Shown piece by piece: positions 56,990 through 64,000 of a stretch of DNA of 64,000 nt. This stretch comes from Isoetes taiwanensis (Eukaryota; Streptophyta; Lycopodiopsida; Isoetales; Isoetaceae), in contig JAJEKV010000001.1 of the NCBI GenBank assembly GCA_021234155.1, positions 38,612,826-38,676,825 on the forward strand, written 5' to 3'. Under the pieces are notes generated by a model. That model worked only from the letters and a program-made list of their open reading frames with translations. It did not search any database and was not told the DNA's origin. The translations under genes and the position numbers were made by a program. How positions within the stretch are numbered: the stretch's first letter is position 1; every line of letters starts with the position of its first letter.

Positions 56990-57447
56990 ACACTGACACC
57001 CCGGAGCCACGTGGCTGCATAGGATTGAAGGATAGGGCTGAATTGATCCTACCCTGTTTTTAGGTCGAGGGGCAGATATTCTATTGCAGGTATTCTATTG
57101 TGCACTAATTCTAAATTGCACTATTATTAAATGTGATAACCCAACAAAAATCTGATCTTCTAAAACATTACAACAAGTGCTTGTAGCATATAAAATCCAA
57201 AGCTGTATTGCTTTTCTTGTAAAGGTAGCAGCAGCAAGTTCAAGAAAATAATTGCACAAAACTTTCTACTGGAGTTTCATATCATATAAATGAACTAAAG
57301 ATTTTAGTTCAAACTTAGTAAATAAAAGCTCATAGCTACAACAGTGAAGCAGAGAAACCATTTTGAACGAACAAACAAAAATGAAATCTCATTACAACAT
57401 AATTGCTCAATTGTGCCATACAACCAAAGTGTTCTGACATAATATGC
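56990..57447. other. uL3 3' flank, with a shared short repeat
   Basis: Contains the uL3 3' UTR. GGATAGGGCTGAATTG (about 57029) is preceded by GCCACGTGGC and followed by CTGTTTTTA. The same arrangement occurs at 33062-33120. I see no gene in this stretch. Confidence 0.55.
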
Positions 57448-59054
<1,607 letters not shown>

Positions 59055-59088
59055 TTAGACGCCGCACTTGTAAATCGAGGGGTTTGAT

Positions 59089-59106
59089 AAAAACCCTAAC
59101 CCTATT
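59089..59106. promoter_or_regulatory. Telo-box in uL3 promoter
   Basis: AAACCCTAA at 59091-59099, extended to AAACCCTAACCCTA, lies 73 bp upstream of the uL3 start codon. Telo-boxes of this form are a known signature of plant ribosomal protein gene promoters, near the transcription start. A further CCCTAGCCCTAAT follows at about 59125. Confidence 0.8.
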
Positions 59107-59259
59107 TGTTGGACGCCCTAGCCCTAATTTTACAAAAAGAGGTACAAAAACATTTTTATACCGAAACAAAGCTTTATCCTCTTATCCTACAGCATGCAAT
59201 GTCTTGCAAGGTCCTCACTGGCGTAGCTCTTGCAAGCTCCATCTAGTCTAGTTTATAAG

Positions 59260-61640
59260 AGTCACCTCTTAGTAAAAATGCATGTCTTGTTCACTTCCCT
59301 AAACATGGGGCAGATAGCACCTTGGTAAAACATGAGCCATCGGAGGTGGCGAGTGTTTACAAAGTTGTAACACTCGAGGGCTACAGTGTTATCATCTTCC
59401 TTAACCACCCCCGAAGTTTTGGGTCGTCTTAACCACCATTTAAATTGATTTGGATCATCCATTTGATAACACTGTAGAATTTTATGAAGTAGTGGTGTGT
59501 TATGAGAGGGATAACACCCTGGAACGAGGGTGTTATGCGGAGGCCCGAGTTTGTTATAATAGGGCATAATACCCAAGTTCGAGGGTGTTATCCGCCTTAA
59601 CAACCTGGGCCCCAGAATTTTACAGTGGTTTTGTGGTGGCTTATGGTGGTTTCCATAACAAGCTAGGTGTTTATGGCCATTTGGCATAGCAAACTAGGTG
59701 TTTATGCACGTTTTAATGTGTTACTGGTGGGTAACACCACTGCAACCAACGGCTGAGATTTGATCTCAGCATTAAAACTTGAGGGCTAGGTTGTTAAGGT
59801 TCTAATAAAGACCTCCTGAGATTGCACCTCAGTCATTCAATCACTATAAACTCGTGGGGCTGGGTGTTAAAGGCGTGGGGAAGGGCAAATGACCATTGTG
59901 CATGTATGGGTGGGGTCAACCCCTGGAGCATCATTGTTACGTCCATAGCAGTGCCGGGTAGCTAAGTTGGTGTCGAAGAACCATTGAAAGCATCTAAGTG
60001 AGAAACTTCCCTAAACACAGGCATTAAGGAAGGGCAAATGACCACTGCCAAACGCAATGTCTACGTGGCATCCATAATGAAAAAGGATGCTTTTCAATTT
60101 CTTCCTATATGCTGATGACATTATATATACAATATAAGATCGTAACATTATATACACAATATAAGATCGTAGTGTGGTGTTGCATTTGTTGTAATGTTTG
60201 TGAATTCAGTTAGAGCTTGGAGGATTTTTGTTTTGCTCATTATCACAAATCGTTCAACTTTTGAATGATATACATTGCATATCATGAAGATCTATATATG
60301 ATTAATGTAATGTACTCTAAGGTAAATTCCTTCTTCTAGATGTTGCTTCTAGATGCAGCGCCATTAGCCAGATTGATGGGGTCACCAAGTACATGCATGT
60401 TTGCTATCTCATACAGTTCGTTGCATTGTTTATAGGTCATTGTTTCATTTATGCTTCTACTAATATCTTGCAAATTGATAATCATGACCTAATTAACCAA
60501 TTGTTTGGGAATATAGTTTTTCAGGTTGCTATTTTGGATTTTTGTGTTGCCAAAACCTTATATTATATGAATGATATTAGGTTTTTGAGGTATTTTTATA
60601 TATTGATATTTGGAAATTAAGGTTTCTTAGGAGGCAAATACTTCGCAATTATCGCTTACTTAATGGTTTAGCAGATTGAAGATGGTAAATTCAAGGTAAA
60701 CATGATAAATACAAGGTTCTTTTGACATGGTATAGAGTAGATTTTTTTAGAACTCTTGGTGAAGACGTCCGAATCGGGTAACTCTGTATTCATTTTGTTC
60801 CCGAATCGGCCTAATCTGGTCGATGCATGTCGATTATTTTTTTTCCTTTGAGGGTAAGGTCGCTGCTTTTTATTGATATAAAAGGTTATATACAATACAA
60901 ACAACATAATATCTAGTTATGCTTAACCTAGTCGCCTATATTCGGAGACCGGGGGTGAACTAGTCAAACTCGTATTTGTTTGAAGAAATCCGCCAATTGT
61001 GGCAGCCCGGTCTCATTTGGAGGGATTTCACATGGAGGCTATGTTTGGAGATGTTGGGAGTACATCAGGCTCAATCTTGGAGGAATGAATCTTTTGTTTA
61101 TATCTTCTTGGTCTTGGCTTGGTGCGTGGAGGTGTTTTGCCTTGTTCTTTGGAGTTCTTGCAGCTTCTTGGAGATGACAATGCCCTTATATAGTATTTGT
61201 TTGTTCTTGAATTTTGCCTTTATTGTTTGTATATTTGAAATGCCAAATTTATGCATATGACTTCCCTAACTTAGTTTCGGAGACTGTTGCTTCTCTTGTA
61301 CTTTCTAATCAATGGCCAAACAACCCTTGGCTTGGTTATGCCTAGATAGCCTAAACAAAGTAGTCTTACGTATAATTTCAAATTTTATCTAATTATTGGA
61401 CTTCCGGTCATGTCCTAGCTTCATTTAGGCTTTTTTCCATGTTTTATATCATCTCATCCTATTTAGAGCAAAATTATTCTACTCTGATCTGGAGGTGTTG
61501 CATAATCAGGAGGAGATCATTAGGCCTTCGACCCCTTCTCCTCATTCCTCTATTGTCATGAATCTACGCAAAAATAAAAGAAAATACTAGGAAAATATGC
61601 AAAAAAATACGCTAGAAAATTGGACACACTTGATTCAACA
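59260..61640. other. Intergenic, hairpin-rich repeats, no gene seen
   Basis: Between 59.37 and 59.6 kb there are several short inverted repeats built on GATAACACCCT / AGGGTGTTAT (for example 59511-59538), suggesting decayed MITE sequence. The rest is AT-rich. Open frames, including one of about 140 codons on the minus strand at 59262-59687, show no domain and overlap these repeats. Confidence 0.55.
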
Positions 61641-61662
61641 TAGTAGAATATAAGAAGTTGAG

Positions 61663-62110
61663 CTAGAATGCTGAAGACTGGCATTGAAAATGAAATGGTT
61701 TGACAATGAAGAATGAGCCACCTTTATATATAGATCTTGACTCTATGGCCTCAAACACACACCGACCACTTTCTAAAAGTATATGATATGGTGGTCCAGT
61801 GGCCCCAGGCATGCAGCTCTGCTTTATGGCGTTGTTCTGCATGGGATACAATGCCTTCCAACCTGTTGCGACCTGCAGCTAGATAGAATCGTCTCAATAG
61901 AGTGGTAGAAGTGAACTCCATTGCCAAATACTTGTAGGTGGGAGCCACCTCCACAATTTGGCCCTAGTAAGTGAAGGAAAGAGGCCTTGCCTGGCGCAAT
62001 GATGAGATGAGCAGCACCTTAGTCTTGGTCAAGTTAACCCGCGATGCCAATGAACAGGCGGAATGTATCCAAAGCATCCAAATTGCGATGCATCTCATAA
62101 GAGGTATAGG
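61663..62110 (-). mobile_element. LINE RT scrap, same family as 7-9 kb
   Basis: The minus strand reads, across frames, LDALDTF and a following KVLLISSL-type block, then TYKYLAMEFTST and AEQRHKAELHAWGHWTTIS. These parallel SYKYLGIEFSTT and SDAWGHQHT in the 7-9 kb element. The catalytic region and the tail are absent. Confidence 0.7.
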
Positions 62111-62820
62111 CTAAGAGGTCCACGTCGTTGGCCTATATGCATGATCCATCACTGCTATAAATCTATACATGCATTGATATAGCACAAGGTCTATGCGAGC
62201 GGGATCCCCTGCACAGACAATCAACATTTAAAAACTTGTCTATATCTGTAATTCAAATGTCTAGCTCATTAGTAATATGCAAAGACAAATCGTGATTCAC
62301 ATTTAACGAATGCACACCATCCACCATGAAGGCAAAACTTTATGAAGAAGGAGAAGGGGCCGATGGCCGAGGAATCTTCTCAATCTGTGGCATCTCCTAA
62401 TTAGAATCATCAAGAGAAGCAATGCTATCTGGGATATAAAAGAAAAAGGTCATCCGCATGAAGAAGCAATTAAAAAATACAACCAACAAAGAATATAGCA
62501 AAGAACAAAGAACTCACAGGCAAAGGTATACATTTACTAGGCAATTGAAAGAGAGCTCCATGGCAGCCGGAATCAGAGAAACTAGGGGTAGGTTGTAGCA
62601 CATGCATACATGTAAGAAATTGGCCAGATATAACCATCCAAATGCCGAGAATAGCAGGTCATGTGCCAGAACCCTGTAAAAAAGCCATGGCTGCTACAAT
62701 AGCCAAGATCCAAGCTTCAAATCAAGGCAAAATCATATTGGTTGATTAAGAAACCTTATTCTTAAAATACGCTACTGTATAAGGGCGCTTAAAAACCTAG
62801 CTTAAAATACCATAAGCTTT
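62110..62820. other. Intergenic, no gene seen
   Basis: AT-rich sequence between the LINE scrap and the microsatellite; nothing supported. Confidence 0.45.
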
Positions 62821-62821
62821 T

Positions 62822-63036
<215 letters not shown>

Positions 63037-63039
63037 CAA

Positions 63040-64000
63040 AACAAACTATACACTCCAAAATATTGGAAAATTAGGGCCTGATTCTAATTTTGCCACTTAA
63101 TCAGTATTCCCTAAGTTTGAAAAATATAATATCCTTGAGATATGTTAGATACTATCTCTAAGTTTGTATAATCCAAATCTTATTGGCGGGTTGATTTTTT
63201 TCATATGCTTTTCAGTTGGAGCATTTGAATTGTCTATGATCATTCTGTCTCAAGTTTCCTTTTCTTCTCAGATGGCCAAGATCCTATCGGACCTCAAATC
63301 TATATACAATCTAACTTTATTTTTTTGAGAATATGCAAATATGCCAAGAAAAAAAAACAAATTTTACATCATGCCATATTGGCAACATCCAAATGGACAT
63401 ATGCAGCATTGCTTTGTTGGATCTTGCCCAACCACTTTATATTGACATCCACTAAAGACCAACTAGTTTATTGGTTCTTCTCCCAATCACCTTATATATA
63501 CACCATACCCATTTCTCTCTAATCTAGTGTATTACCACTGACAAACTTCCAATCAACAGATATTTAGGTACGTTCAAGATGCCAAAAAATATTAAAACCC
63601 TCTCTTATTCTCTCTCTAGTGTCTTGGTCATCATTCTCTCTCTAGAAGTTACTTCACTTCCTCTCTCAAGAACTTTTCTCACTTTCTCTAGATAACCATA
63701 TGTCATGTATCTCTAGACTTCCAATTTCTCCCTTGCTTCCATGTTCTTTCTCTTTCTCTTTCTCTTTCTCTTTCCCTTCCAGCACTTTTAACTACATCTG
63801 TCTAGAGTTACAGTCAAAGGCGACTTGAACCACGCATCTGTTGATAGTTACATTGTCCTATAAATAAAAAGCAACTCGAAGCGTACATCTATTCATAGCT
63901 ACATTGTCCTACAACTCGAAACGCGCATCTATAGCAAATAAAAAATGCCTCGTTACCTTTAGTTATGAGCTACGGGCAGTTGTACTCCAACAGGGTAAAG
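63040..64000. other. Intergenic, CT-rich repeats
   Basis: Contains a TTTCTC hexamer tract (about 63748-63775) and, at 63810-63940, two or three imperfect copies of a unit with ATCTATTCATAGCTACATTG and ACTCGAA. No gene seen. Confidence 0.6.

Noticed and set aside
59262-59687. 141-codon minus-strand frame
   Set aside because: It overlaps short inverted repeats, and the product has no recognisable domain.

Overview
The window is nuclear DNA of a land plant. It holds intron-bearing plant housekeeping genes (ribosomal protein uL3, a plastid-type KDPG aldolase), a SAUR-type auxin-response gene, a subgroup IVc (ILR3-like) bHLH gene and an SRP72 relic. These sit in AT-rich, repeat-heavy DNA packed with Copia, Gypsy-type and LINE fragments, MITEs and microsatellites. 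Low gene density and heavy decay suggest a large genome; a fern, another seedless vascular plant or a gymnosperm is my best guess, but no single sequence proves the lineage.

Layout. 0-7 kb: a SAUR gene (minus) in otherwise non-coding DNA, then an (AAT)n tract. 7-9.3 kb: a 5'-truncated LINE (minus) abutting a foldback. 10.3-15.5 kb: a near full-length but broken Copia element with LTRs, PBS and a nested insertion. 15.6-19.1 kb: KDPG aldolase gene (minus, nine exons), with the Copia element 93 bp past its stop codon and a Tourist-like MITE about 95 bp before its start. 20.5-23.7 kb: LINE pieces in both orientations. 23.7-26.9 kb: tandem repeats followed by a degenerate ILR3-like bHLH gene. 27.9-30.1 kb: minus-strand reading frames that include a histone H3-fold domain without its own ATG, next to a 1.55-kb LTR with PBS (30.7-32.3 kb). 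32.5-33.1 kb: MITE and a nested hairpin. 33.3-34.8 kb: SRP72 pseudogene and a Copia RT scrap. 35.9-38.0 kb: an apparently intact two-exon gene of unknown function. 38-42 kb: repeats. 42.65-43.6 kb: a second, decayed copy of the 'unknown domain plus H3 fold' unit. 44-48.2 kb: unknown genes, one behind a heat-shock-element-rich promoter. 48.5-49.4 kb: LINE relic. 50.2-53.8 kb: a large transposase-like gene split by a LINE insertion. 54.0-56.9 kb: three related coiled-coil genes (minus) among many copies of a motif close to TTCGCGTCGTGTGATC. 57.4-59.0 kb: uL3 gene (minus, four exons) with a telo-box promoter. 59-64 kb: repeats, a LINE scrap and a long (CT)n(AC)n tract.

Most novel: (1) a paralogous pair in which an unrecognised domain is followed by a histone H3 fold, apparently as one protein or one mobile unit; (2) the 50-57 kb block, where a transposase-like gene and a coiled-coil gene family share a private dispersed inverted motif. 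Both are inferences from reading the sequence and need database searches. Exon borders come from GT/AG signals, reading phase and remembered family sequence, so they may be off by a base or two.
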